NCBI GenBank assembly: GCA_052390275.1
Contig: JBQTHD010000007.1
Coordinates: 1-58,417 of the forward strand
Direction: 5' to 3'
DNA length: 58,417 nucleotides
DNA from: JBQTHD01 sp052390275
GTDB lineage: Bacteria; Actinomycetota; Acidimicrobiia; Acidimicrobiales; AC-14
Part shown: one piece after another, positions 39,092 to 47,192 of the stretch
Numbering within the stretch: position 1 is the first letter of the stretch
How the letters are laid out: each line of letters starts with the position of its first letter
Position numbers and translations under genes: made by a program
The notes under the pieces: generated by a model
The model's input: the letters and a program-made list of their open reading frames with translations, nothing else
The model's database searches: none
Told to the model about the DNA's origin: nothing

Positions 39092-42000
39092 TCAGATGAC
39101 GGCCAGGGTCACCCGGACAGTCTGGGAGTCGACCTCCACCTCCGTTGCATAGGGCTCCCGGCCAAAGGCGGCCAATGATCCGTTTACGTCGGCCTCACCG
39201 CTGGGGGCAATGGTCAACTCGGTGGCCAGCACCTGGGCGGCCACCCATTCGCGGTGGTCGTCGATCGCCGAACGCACCGGCTCGCCCACCTGCATGTGAA
39301 GCCGGATCCGATCGGCGAGGCCCAGTCCCGCCTGCTTGCGAACTTCGTTGACCAGGCGGGAGATCTGACGGGCGGTCCCCTCGCGGCGAAGCTCGTCATC
39401 GATGGTCAGGTCCAGGGCCACCGCCCAGGTGCCCTCCTGGGCCAGGGAGAAGCCCGGATGCTGAACCGGCCGCAGCTCAACGTCGTCCTCACCGAGGACC
39501 TCGCCCGCTACCGACACGGACCCGCACGCGCCCAGTTCCCGGCGAACTTCGGTGCCGTCCATGGCCGTCAAACCCGCCGCCACATCACCCATCCGAGTCC
39601 CCAGGCGGGGTCCCAGGGCACGGAAGTTCGGTACCGCCTTCCAGGTCAGGAGGTCGCCCAGATCGGCCACCTGCTCAAGCGTTTTGACGTTCAGTTCCTG
39701 AGCGATCTCGGCGGCCACGTCGGCGGCGACCGCCTCGCCTGGGTGCAGGAGCAGAGCCCGCCGAAGTGGCTGGCGGGTAGGGACCTTGGACTGTTCCCGA
39801 GCCTGGCGCCCCAGGCCCACCAAACGGCGCGCCGCTGCCATCTGCTGCTCCAGATCCGACCGGAGCGGCGCAGCGGCGTCGACCTCAGCGGTTTGTGTCG
39901 AGGCCGAGCCCGCTCCCATCAATGGCCAGTCGGCAAGGTGCACCGAGTCCTTCCCGGTCAGCACCCGATAGATCTCGTCAGCCAGGAAGGGGCAGTAGGG
40001 CGCCAGGAGGGTCGAGAGCGTCACCAGGGTGAAGTGCAGGACCCCGAATGGGGCATCGGGGCCCCAGAACCGGGACCGGCTGCGCCGGACGTACCAGTTG
40101 GAGAGGTCATCGATAAACACCCCGAGGACCTCGGCACCGAGGGCCGCGTCGAAATCCTCCAGAGCGGCCGTCATTGCAGCGGTGGTCGATTCCAAACGCG
40201 CCAGGAGCCAGCGGTCGAGTACGTGGGAACCGGGGGCGGTGCCCGGGAGGCGCGGGAGCCCCTCGTCGCGTGCCGAGGGCGTCCAGGCTTCCAGATCGGC
40301 GTAGGTGACGAAGAACCCGGCGAAGACGTTCCAGAGGGTGACCAGCGGCCGGCTCGCTTCGGCGATGGCGTCGGGAGATACCCGGCGAGCCGACCAGGGC
40401 GACCCGGAGGCGAAGAAGTACCACCGCAGGGCGTCGGCCCCGAATCGGTTGAAGATGTCCCAGGGGTCGATGACGTTTCCCCGGGACTTGGACATCTTCT
40501 GACCGTTCTCGTCCACCAGCAGACCCAGACACACCACACTGCGATAGGGCGACGAGCCGAATATGAGGGTGTTGACCGCGAGAAGGGAATAGAACCATCC
40601 CCGGGTCTGGTCAATGGCCTCGCAGATGAAGTCCGCCGGGTAGGACGCAGGGGCCTGGGGATCGCCACCGCCGAAGGGGTGATGATGCTGGGCCGAGGGC
40701 ATTGATCCGGAGTCGAACCAGGCGTCGAGCACCGGCGTCACGCGTTGAGCCACCTGGCCGCACTGAGGACAGGCGAAGGTGACCTTGTCCACCGCAGGCC
40801 GATGCAGGTCCAGGCTGGCGCACTCCATGCCGGCCAGCGAGGCCAGCCGCGAGCGTGATCCAATGGCCGTGTCGTGCCCGGCCGCGCAACGCCATATGGG
40901 TAACGGGGTCCCCCAGTAACGGTCACGCGACAGGGCCCAGTCCACGTTGTTGGCCAGCCAGTCGCCGAATCGGCCGTGGCGAATGTGGGCCGGGTGCCAG
41001 TCGATCCGTTCGTTCTCGGCGAGCATCTGGTCCCGTCGGGCAGATGTGGCCACGAACCAGGAGGTCTTGGCCCAGTAGACCAGGGGAGTGGAACATCTCC
41101 AACAATGGGGATAGGAGTGCTCGTAGGCCTCCTCTCTCACCAACAGGCCGGAGGCGCTCAACAGGTCGATTGCCGCCCCCGTGGCCTCGGCCACACCCAT
41201 CCCGGCAAAGTCCGCGGCTTCGGGCCCGAAGAGGCCGTCGGGTCCCAATGGGTTGACCACCGGAAGGGCGGCCTCGCGGGCAACCGCCAGGTCGTCTGCG
41301 CCAAAAGCCGGTGCGAGGTGCACCAGACCCGAACCCTCCTCCACAGTGACGAAGTCGGCCAGTACCACCCGGGTCGGATCGCAGACGCCACCCAGCATCT
41401 CCAGAGGCCGCTGGTATGCCCGCCCGGCCAGTTGGCTGCCGGCGAAGCGCTCCCGGATCTGTGCGCCCTCGGGGGCCAGCGCCACGGCCATGATCAGATC
41501 CCGCCCTCCGCCGGGATCGGCGATCCGGGCGTACTCAACCTCCGGCCCCGCGGCCACGGCAACGTTGGCCACCAGAGTCCAGGGGGTGGTGGTCCACACC
41601 ACGAGATCGGCCGCTTCGTCGAGGAGCGGAAAGCGGACATAGACGGAACGATCCACCACTTGGCGGTAGGCACCGGGTTGGCCCAGTTCATGGGAGGAAA
41701 GGGCGGTGCCGCAGCGCGAGCAGTAGGGCACAACCCTGTGGCCCTCATAGAGAAGGCCCCGATCGAACATTTCCGCCAGCAACCACCAGACGGACTCGAT
41801 GTAGTCGTCCGAAAGCGTCCAGTAGGCGTCGGCTGTATCGATCCACACTCCCGCGCGCTCCGTCAACGCCTCCCAGTCAGCCACGTAACGAGCCACCGAT
41901 TCGCGACAGCGCTGGTTGAACCGGTCAATGCCGTAGGACTCGATCTCGGCCTTCGACGAAAGTCCAAGTTCCCTCTCGACCTCGATCTCCACGGGAAGAC

Positions 42001-42268
42001 CATGGCAATCCCAGCCGCCTTTACGAGGCACGTGGTGGCCACGCATGGTCTGGAACCGGGGAAACAGATCTTTGAACACCCGGGCCCAGACGTGATGAAG
42101 ACCGGGACGTCCATTCGCGGTCGGCGGGCCTTCGTAGAAGACCCAGGGCGGACCCTCGGCCCGCTGAGCGGTCACCCGAGCGGCCAGGTCGAGGTCCCGC
42201 CAGCGCTTGATCGCACGTTCCTCGATGTCACGGAGGGAGAGAGCGCTTTCCAGGGGCCCGAATGGCAT
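39092..42268 (-). CDS. ileS: Isoleucyl-tRNA synthetase, long (type 2-like) form
   Basis: Class I synthetase of 1058 residues charging tRNA-Ile, with a CP1 editing domain (VVWTTTPWTLVANVAV) that hydrolyses Val-tRNA. The HIGH-like motif is GLHH within PTANGRPGLHHVWAR, and the KMSKS loop is QKMSKSRGNVIDPW. Cys pairs (CSRCG; CPQCG) could bind zinc. Length and the GRPGLHHV version of the first motif resemble the eukaryote-like type 2 bacterial enzymes, which are often less sensitive to mupirocin; that is family knowledge, not shown here. It is divergent from the dksA-type gene. Confidence 0.95.
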   Translation of the reverse strand: MPFGPLESALSLRDIEERAIKRWRDLDLAARVTAQRAEGPPWVFYEGPPTANGRPGLHHVWARVFKDLFPRFQTMRGHHVPRKGGWDCHGLPVEIEVERELGLSSKAEIESYGIDRFNQRCRESVARYVADWEALTERAGVWIDTADAYWTLSDDYIESVWWLLAEMFDRGLLYEGHRVVPYCSRCGTALSSHELGQPGAYRQVVDRSVYVRFPLLDEAADLVVWTTTPWTLVANVAVAAGPEVEYARIADPGGGRDLIMAVALAPEGAQIRERFAGSQLAGRAYQRPLEMLGGVCDPTRVVLADFVTVEEGSGLVHLAPAFGADDLAVAREAALPVVNPLGPDGLFGPEAADFAGMGVAEATGAAIDLLSASGLLVREEAYEHSYPHCWRCSTPLVYWAKTSWFVATSARRDQMLAENERIDWHPAHIRHGRFGDWLANNVDWALSRDRYWGTPLPIWRCAAGHDTAIGSRSRLASLAGMECASLDLHRPAVDKVTFACPQCGQVAQRVTPVLDAWFDSGSMPSAQHHHPFGGGDPQAPASYPADFICEAIDQTRGWFYSLLAVNTLIFGSSPYRSVVCLGLLVDENGQKMSKSRGNVIDPWDIFNRFGADALRWYFFASGSPWSARRVSPDAIAEASRPLVTLWNVFAGFFVTYADLEAWTPSARDEGLPRLPGTAPGSHVLDRWLLARLESTTAAMTAALEDFDAALGAEVLGVFIDDLSNWYVRRSRSRFWGPDAPFGVLHFTLVTLSTLLAPYCPFLADEIYRVLTGKDSVHLADWPLMGAGSASTQTAEVDAAAPLRSDLEQQMAAARRLVGLGRQAREQSKVPTRQPLRRALLLHPGEAVAADVAAEIAQELNVKTLEQVADLGDLLTWKAVPNFRALGPRLGTRMGDVAAGLTAMDGTEVRRELGACGSVSVAGEVLGEDDVELRPVQHPGFSLAQEGTWAVALDLTIDDELRREGTARQISRLVNEVRKQAGLGLADRIRLHMQVGEPVRSAIDDHREWVAAQVLATELTIAPSGEADVNGSLAAFGREPYATEVEVDSQTVRVTLAVI

Positions 42269-42280
42269 GGGGGCGTACAG

Positions 42281-42286
42281 TAGGCT
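42281..42286 (+). promoter_or_regulatory. Candidate -10 (TAGGCT) before the dksA-lspA-rluD operon
   Basis: TAGGCT, within CAGTAGGCTCC, lies in the divergent region between ileS and the dksA-type gene. The same 11-base string is found before the gene at 50891. A -35 box is not evident, and an overlapping TACAGT is a competing candidate. Confidence 0.3.
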
Positions 42287-42377
42287 CCGCCCGCTTTACC
42301 CCGGCGAGGCATTCCGATCATCCACAGATCGTTGCCCCACCGGCCCACCGCCCACGCCAAGACGCCATGGAGCTCCG

Positions 42378-42932
42378 ATGCCCCGAGCCACCAAGAGCGC
42401 CCCCAAGGTCGCCAACCCGGACGTCTCGTCCCCTCCCGCTCAACCTGTGCCGGCCTCGGTTAAGCCGACCCAACTCAAGTCGGCCCAATCCAAGCCGACC
42501 CAACCCAGGCCGGGCGAGAAGTCGTCGATCTCAACCAAGGAGCCAGCGAAGGAATCAAGCTTCAGTCAGAGCTTTCTGGACGCTCAGAAGCAGTCACTAC
42601 TGGCCGAGCGGGCCAACTACACCGAGGCAGCCAACTCCTTGCGCGACGCCGCCGAGGAGATGGCCCGGGAGATGGAGCCGGGTGACGTCCAGTTCGACGA
42701 GGAGTCGGGCGAGGGCGGCACCATGGCCATGGAGCGCGAGCGGGATCTCACCCTGTCCGCCCAGGCCCGGGCCGCGGTAGAGGAGATCGACCTGGCTCTG
42801 CGCCGGATGGAGGATGGAAGCTACGGCCGCTGTATCCGCTGCCAGGAGCCCATCGCCGAGGCCCGGCTCAAGGCGCTTCCTTACGCCGCACTCTGCGTCG
42901 CGTGCAAGAGCGGCGGACTTTCCCGACGCTGA
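42378..42932 (+). CDS. TraR/DksA-family zinc-finger protein
   Basis: A 184-residue protein with a coiled-coil (FLDAQKQSLLAERANYTEAAN ...) and a four-cysteine zinc finger near the end (Cys152, Cys155, Cys173, Cys176: CIRCQ ... CVACK). DksA-type proteins insert into the RNA polymerase secondary channel and tune promoters with ppGpp. The first 65 residues are Lys/Pro/Ser-rich and disordered. ATG 42378 is preceded by GGAG 8 bases upstream. lspA starts inside its 3' end. Confidence 0.85.
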   Translation: MPRATKSAPKVANPDVSSPPAQPVPASVKPTQLKSAQSKPTQPRPGEKSSISTKEPAKESSFSQSFLDAQKQSLLAERANYTEAANSLRDAAEEMAREMEPGDVQFDEESGEGGTMAMERERDLTLSAQARAAVEEIDLALRRMEDGSYGRCIRCQEPIAEARLKALPYAALCVACKSGGLSRR

Positions 42933-43438
42933 GCGGCACCGAAGTCGATGAGGCCGAGGAATCGGTCCGCCGGTGGGGATCGGTCCGACCGCAATTGGTG
43001 GCCGTTCCCGTCCTGGTGGCCGACCAGCTCTCAAAGTACTGGGCCCTGGGCGCCCTGAACTCGGGGCCTATCGACGTTGTCGGCCCGTTGCGGTTCAACC
43101 TGACCTTCAATCGGGGAGCGGCGTTCGGACTGGGGGGGTCGGTGGTCCCGGTTCTCGCTGCCGTGGCCGCCGCCGCGGTTTTGTGGATGGCGCTTCGGCC
43201 CCAACCAGCGAAAGGCTGGGGATTCCCGTTGTCAATGGGCCTGCTACTCGGCGGCGCCTTCGGCAACCTGGCCGACCGGCGACTGCGGGGGCCGGGTTGG
43301 CTGGACGGAGCGGTCGTCGACTTCATAGACGTGGGGTTCTGGCCTGTGTTCAATCTGGCCGATTGCGCCATCACCATAGGATGTGTGGCGCTGGTCCTGA
43401 CCGGACGCAAGTCATCGTCCCCACCGCAGACGCAATGA
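42902..43438 (+). CDS. lspA: Lipoprotein signal peptidase
   Basis: An integral membrane aspartyl protease that removes signal peptides from prolipoproteins after lipidation. Four hydrophobic segments are visible, with the family boxes FNRGAAFG, GGAFGNLADR and VVDFID ... FNLADCAI, which carry the two catalytic Asp residues. GTG 42902 overlaps the upstream gene by 31 bases. Its substrates here would include the LTGVGC lipoprotein at 2331. The stop overlaps the rluD start (ATGA). Confidence 0.92.
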   Translation: MQERRTFPTLSGTEVDEAEESVRRWGSVRPQLVAVPVLVADQLSKYWALGALNSGPIDVVGPLRFNLTFNRGAAFGLGGSVVPVLAAVAAAAVLWMALRPQPAKGWGFPLSMGLLLGGAFGNLADRRLRGPGWLDGAVVDFIDVGFWPVFNLADCAITIGCVALVLTGRKSSSPPQTQ

Positions 43439-44367
43439 CCGGCGGTGTGGTGCCCATGGCTCTCGACGGTGAACGTCTGGACCGAGCCTTGTGTCTGATC
43501 GATGGAATCTCCCGCCGGGAGGCGGCTGATCTCATCGACCGAGGGGCCGTGTTGGTGGCCGGTGCGGTGGTTAATCACCGGTCCCGGCGGGTCCGACAGG
43601 GCGAAACGGTCGAGATGACGGCCGACCCCGCCGCTCGGACCGATCCGATTCCCCGGGCCGACCCCGCCGTCGCCTACCAGGTCGTGCACAGCGACGACCA
43701 TCTCGTGGTGGTGGACAAGCCGGCCGGACTGGTCACCCATCCCGGTGCCGGCAACCTCGAGTCCACCCTCGTGTCCGGTCTGCTCAGCGCCTATCCGGAG
43801 ATGGCGGGCGTGGGCCAGGCGGATCGGCCCGGAATCGTGCACCGGCTCGATGCCGGTACCTCGGGCCTGATGGTGGTGGCCCGAACGTCAGCCGCCTTCA
43901 GCGCGCTGGTGGCGGCCCTGGCCCGGCGGGAAGTCAATCGCCGGTACCTGACCCTGGTGCGAGGGGAGGTGGTGCCCGGCGAGGGGGTCATCGACGCTCC
44001 CATCGGCCGTTCACCCGCCCGGAGAACGGCCATGGCGGTGATCCACGAGGGGCGGTCGGCTCGAACCCGCTACCAACTCGAGGGGTACTACCGGGAGCCA
44101 TCGTCGGCTTCGTTCCTCGAGTGCATCCTCGAGACTGGCCGGACCCATCAGATCCGGGTTCACCTGGCCGCCATCGGCCACCCGGTGCTGGGAGATTCCC
44201 TTTACGGGACCGCTCCCGACCGGGACGCAGCCCTGGCCGTGGGGCTGCATCGCCCTTTCCTTCACTCCTGGAAGCTCGACTTCATGCACCCGGACGGATC
44301 CCGTCCGGTCAGCTTCGAGTCAGCCCTACCGCCTGAGTTGGCCGAGGTTCATGGACGATTCTTCTGA
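43435..44367 (+). CDS. rluD: 23S rRNA pseudouridine synthase, RluD family
   Basis: A 310-residue pseudouridine synthase of the RluA/RluD class, modifying large-subunit rRNA. An S4-like domain (ERLDRALCLIDGISRREAADLI) is followed by the catalytic motif HRLDAGTSGLMVVAR with the active-site Asp, and GRTHQIRVHLA near the C-terminus. ATG 43435 overlaps the lspA stop, the standard lspA-rluD coupling in bacteria. The next gene starts 17 bases before its stop. Confidence 0.93.
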   Translation: MTGGVVPMALDGERLDRALCLIDGISRREAADLIDRGAVLVAGAVVNHRSRRVRQGETVEMTADPAARTDPIPRADPAVAYQVVHSDDHLVVVDKPAGLVTHPGAGNLESTLVSGLLSAYPEMAGVGQADRPGIVHRLDAGTSGLMVVARTSAAFSALVAALARREVNRRYLTLVRGEVVPGEGVIDAPIGRSPARRTAMAVIHEGRSARTRYQLEGYYREPSSASFLECILETGRTHQIRVHLAAIGHPVLGDSLYGTAPDRDAALAVGLHRPFLHSWKLDFMHPDGSRPVSFESALPPELAEVHGRFF

Positions 44368-45493
44368 GCCCCGGTGGGCGTATGAGGACCCGGCCAAATC
44401 GGAGAGCCCGGGTCAACCAGACAACCCGGGTCAACCCAACTACTCGGGGGATTTGGCCAGCCAGAACCCGGTCGATGGCGACCGCCGCCTCCTGAGTGAT
44501 TCCGAGGCCGGGATCGGGCGCGGCCTCGGCTCCAATCGCCTCCGCCCGGCCCGCCCCACCGATCCCGAGGTGGTGGCCGCGGTGCGCACAATGCGCCTAC
44601 TCGCCGTGGCCCTGGTCGTGTTGGTGGCGGGAACGGCGGTGTTCATCGGCACCAGGCTGGCCCGCAACAACGACACCACCCCAGCACCCTCACCGGTCCC
44701 GGCCTCGACCTCACCGGCCGCGCCGGTGATCGAGGCCGACCCGGCCGACGATGGCATCGGACCCCTCCCCGGGGCTGACGTCGATACCTACCTCACCTCC
44801 AGAGCGGACTATCTGGCCGGCCTGGTGGGCGGATCGCGCTCGGACGATCCGGTGATCGGCGGGGGTGCCGCCCCCAGGCCCACCGGCGTAGTCGCGAGTG
44901 GGGCCGAGGAACGCACGGCCGTGGTGTCCTTGGAGAGCTACTCCCCAGAGGCGGGGGCTCGGCGTCAGGTAGCGGGCCTGCGGGTGGTCGGGTTGTTGGT
45001 GGCCAAGCCCGGGACGCCTCCGGCCAGCGTCACCGAACCTCTGACCCAATGGGTCCAACAGCAGAAGTCCCGGGATCGGGCTGAGCGCGACGAGCTTCGT
45101 CGGCTACTTCCCACGGTGGACGATCCGGCCTTCAAGGCCGACTACGAAGCCGAACTCGCCCGCCTGGAAGCCTCTTTGGCGAACCTCGACGCTCAGGATG
45201 AACTGGTCTTCGCCCTGGTGGTTCGGGGAACGCTGTCAAAGCTGGCCGCGTTGGCCGACGATTCGGAGGTGCGTCTGGTGGACGTGGCCGAATCGGAGAG
45301 GGAAACGACGGCCGAGAGCATTCTCAGGGGGCTTCGGCCCGAGGAGAAGACCAAGGCCAATACGCCACCAGTTCGGCCCCGTGTGGCGGCCCCGACGCCC
45401 ACCTCCCGACCCTCCACAGCGCCCCCAACCACAAGCCCGGGGGCCACCGGGCTGACATCGACCACTGCGCCCACCAGCGGCAACGTCGCCTGA
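44351..45493 (+). CDS. Single-pass membrane protein of unknown function
   Basis: A 380-residue protein with an acidic, Pro/Gly-rich cytoplasmic N-terminus (about 1-78), one membrane segment (LLAVALVVLVAGTAVFIGT, about 81-99) and an external part. The external region has a helical section (WVQQQKSRDRAERDELRRLL) and ends in a Pro/Thr/Ser-rich tail likely to cross the cell wall. The sequence DDPAFKADYEAELARLEASLA suggests an elongated coiled coil. It is coupled to rluD by overlap and convergent with the beta-helix gene. No family recognised. Confidence 0.7.
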   Translation: MDDSSEPRWAYEDPAKSESPGQPDNPGQPNYSGDLASQNPVDGDRRLLSDSEAGIGRGLGSNRLRPARPTDPEVVAAVRTMRLLAVALVVLVAGTAVFIGTRLARNNDTTPAPSPVPASTSPAAPVIEADPADDGIGPLPGADVDTYLTSRADYLAGLVGGSRSDDPVIGGGAAPRPTGVVASGAEERTAVVSLESYSPEAGARRQVAGLRVVGLLVAKPGTPPASVTEPLTQWVQQQKSRDRAERDELRRLLPTVDDPAFKADYEAELARLEASLANLDAQDELVFALVVRGTLSKLAALADDSEVRLVDVAESERETTAESILRGLRPEEKTKANTPPVRPRVAAPTPTSRPSTAPPTTSPGATGLTSTTAPTSGNVA

Positions 45494-45614
45494 GGATCAG
45501 GCTCGCCCGACCATCAGCCGGCCTGAACAGCTACGGACGGAGCAGGAGCACCGCGCAGGGGGACCGCGCAGGGGGGCGGAGCAGCAAGGACCGAAACGAA
45601 CAGCGAGGGCTGGA

Positions 45615-46925
45615 TCAGCCGACCCGGACGTTGGAGCTGTCGACGGAGATGTTGTTATCGACTTCGTCGCACGAGGTGGAAACCCGGAAGTCCTGCCCAA
45701 AGGTGCGGTTGTCTCGAAGCGATATCGGTCCCCGGTTGAGCAACGGGCCGCCCCGGTTGGCGCAACCCACGTTCAGTACGGCGTTTCCGTAGGCCACGAT
45801 GTCATTGCCGAGGATGTCCACACGGGACGCCCCCCCGGCCTCGGCCTCGAAGTCGAACGCGGTGCGCCCGGCCGCCTCCATCAGGGAGTCGCGAATGACA
45901 ACCTGGTCTGCACCCGCGATCGCAATACCCTGGCGTCCGGAGTTGACGAACCTCCCATCCCGCACGGTGATCCGGGTGGGCAGGTCGCTCTGGGAATCGG
46001 TGCCTTTGGCCCCTAAGTAGATGAAGTCGCCGTTGACGCCTGCGATCTCCATCCGCTCAACCGTGACGTCGGTCAGGGGTTGGCCGGCCAGAGACTCAAG
46101 CACCAGACCGTGCTGGCGGTGGAACTTGGTGGAACCGCAGCTGTCGCGGCAGTCCTGCCGCGCCCCGAGGATGGTGAAGTCCCGGAACACCAGGTTCGAA
46201 CCCGCCTGGACCCGAATGTGGCGGGCATCGGTGGCCTGTGCCCGAGTCCCGTCGATGATGCCGTTGGGCTGGCCCTGGGTGACTCCCGTAATGGTGAGGT
46301 TGCGCCGGCTCAGAATCCACAATTGGCCAGGGACTGCGCAACGGCCCCGGATCACCAGAGTGGAGCCGTCGGGGGTCGAGTCGATGGCGGCCTGAACTGT
46401 CGACGTCTCGTCACCCTGGTTGGTGCAGTTGACCACGGTGGCCGACCCCGGAGGCAGCGGAGGCTGGGTAACAGGGCTGTTGGTTGGCGGGGGGAGGATG
46501 GTGGTTGGCGGGAGGATGGTGGTTGGCGGGGGACCCGAACCGACCGGCTCGAAGGTCACCGCCGCGCTGAAGGGCGTGGCCGTGCCCTTCTTCTCGTATA
46601 AGAGGACGGTGTAGTCACCGCTTTGGGTGATGGTTGCCAGTACTGCTGCGTCCCGTCGAGAACACCTGGCCGTCGACTTGGGACCCAAGGGCCCCGAAGG
46701 CCCGGTCAGGCTGATCTGGACCTTGGCTCCGTCCGCCGCGCAGGTGAGGTTCACCTGGATCTCCCCGGGGCCCGCAGATCGGGGGAAGATGCGGGTCTCC
46801 CCCGCATTGAGTGTGCCGGAGAACTGGTCGGTCGTGGCAGCCACCCCCTCACCCGGGACGACGCCGCCCAGCAGCGCTGCCGCCCCAACAATGATGGCGG
46901 AGATGGTCGGGCGACGAGCAGGCAC
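45615..46925 (-). CDS. Secreted right-handed beta-helix protein
   Basis: A 436-residue exported protein. A signal peptide (about 1-30, ending GEGVAA) is followed by a beta-sandwich domain (about 33-127, PPC-like), a Pro/Thr linker with a repeated PPTTIL unit (about 131-157) and a parallel beta-helix domain (about 163-430) with repeating DVTVERMEIAGVNGDFIYLG and GIAIAGADQVVIRDSLMEAAG rungs. Such folds often act on or bind polysaccharides; no catalytic residues can be assigned. It lies divergent from dnaE, with a 267-base gap. Confidence 0.75.
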   Translation of the reverse strand: MPARRPTISAIIVGAAALLGGVVPGEGVAATTDQFSGTLNAGETRIFPRSAGPGEIQVNLTCAADGAKVQISLTGPSGPLGPKSTARCSRRDAAVLATITQSGDYTVLLYEKKGTATPFSAAVTFEPVGSGPPPTTILPPTTILPPPTNSPVTQPPLPPGSATVVNCTNQGDETSTVQAAIDSTPDGSTLVIRGRCAVPGQLWILSRRNLTITGVTQGQPNGIIDGTRAQATDARHIRVQAGSNLVFRDFTILGARQDCRDSCGSTKFHRQHGLVLESLAGQPLTDVTVERMEIAGVNGDFIYLGAKGTDSQSDLPTRITVRDGRFVNSGRQGIAIAGADQVVIRDSLMEAAGRTAFDFEAEAGGASRVDILGNDIVAYGNAVLNVGCANRGGPLLNRGPISLRDNRTFGQDFRVSTSCDEVDNNISVDSSNVRVG

Positions 46926-47036
46926 GGTGGCGATCTCCTGGGCAGGACGACGGGGTAACCAGGTCGGGCGGGCCGGACCGGCGGGCAGTGGAAAGATTTC
47001 TAGCGTCGCCGAACCGCTGATACGCGGATGGTCGAA

Positions 47037-47119
47037 TTATCCATCGCCTGGCCCGGGCTGAGGCCCATTAGAATTCCAGGTTTGTAAGTCTCCACAGCTT
47101 CTGGACATCCTGTGGACAC
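47037..47119. promoter_or_regulatory. DnaA-box-like sites and an inverted repeat before dnaE
   Basis: Three 9-mers resemble the DnaA box TTATCCACA: TTATCCATC (47037-47045), GTCTCCACA (47088-47096) and, on the minus strand, GTGTCCACA (47119-47111). Two of them make a TCCACAG/CTGTGGA inverted repeat with a 12-base spacer (47091-47116). They lie upstream of dnaE and could allow replication-linked control. Each has one or two mismatches, so chance remains possible. Confidence 0.25.
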
Positions 47120-47192
47120 CAGCAGGGTCAGCCGGGCAGCGATTCCCGCGTAAGCCCCGGCCGAATGACCGTAACGGGGGAGAGGGCCGCAG

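Noticed and set aside
39254..40705. Plus-strand frame of 483 codons inside ileS
   Set aside because: Antisense to the editing and anticodon-binding parts of IleRS, with no recognisable domain.
45549..45576. Two adjacent copies of ACCGCGCAGGGGG between convergent genes
   Set aside because: Too short and isolated to call a repeat element; it may contribute to termination, but no clear hairpin was seen.
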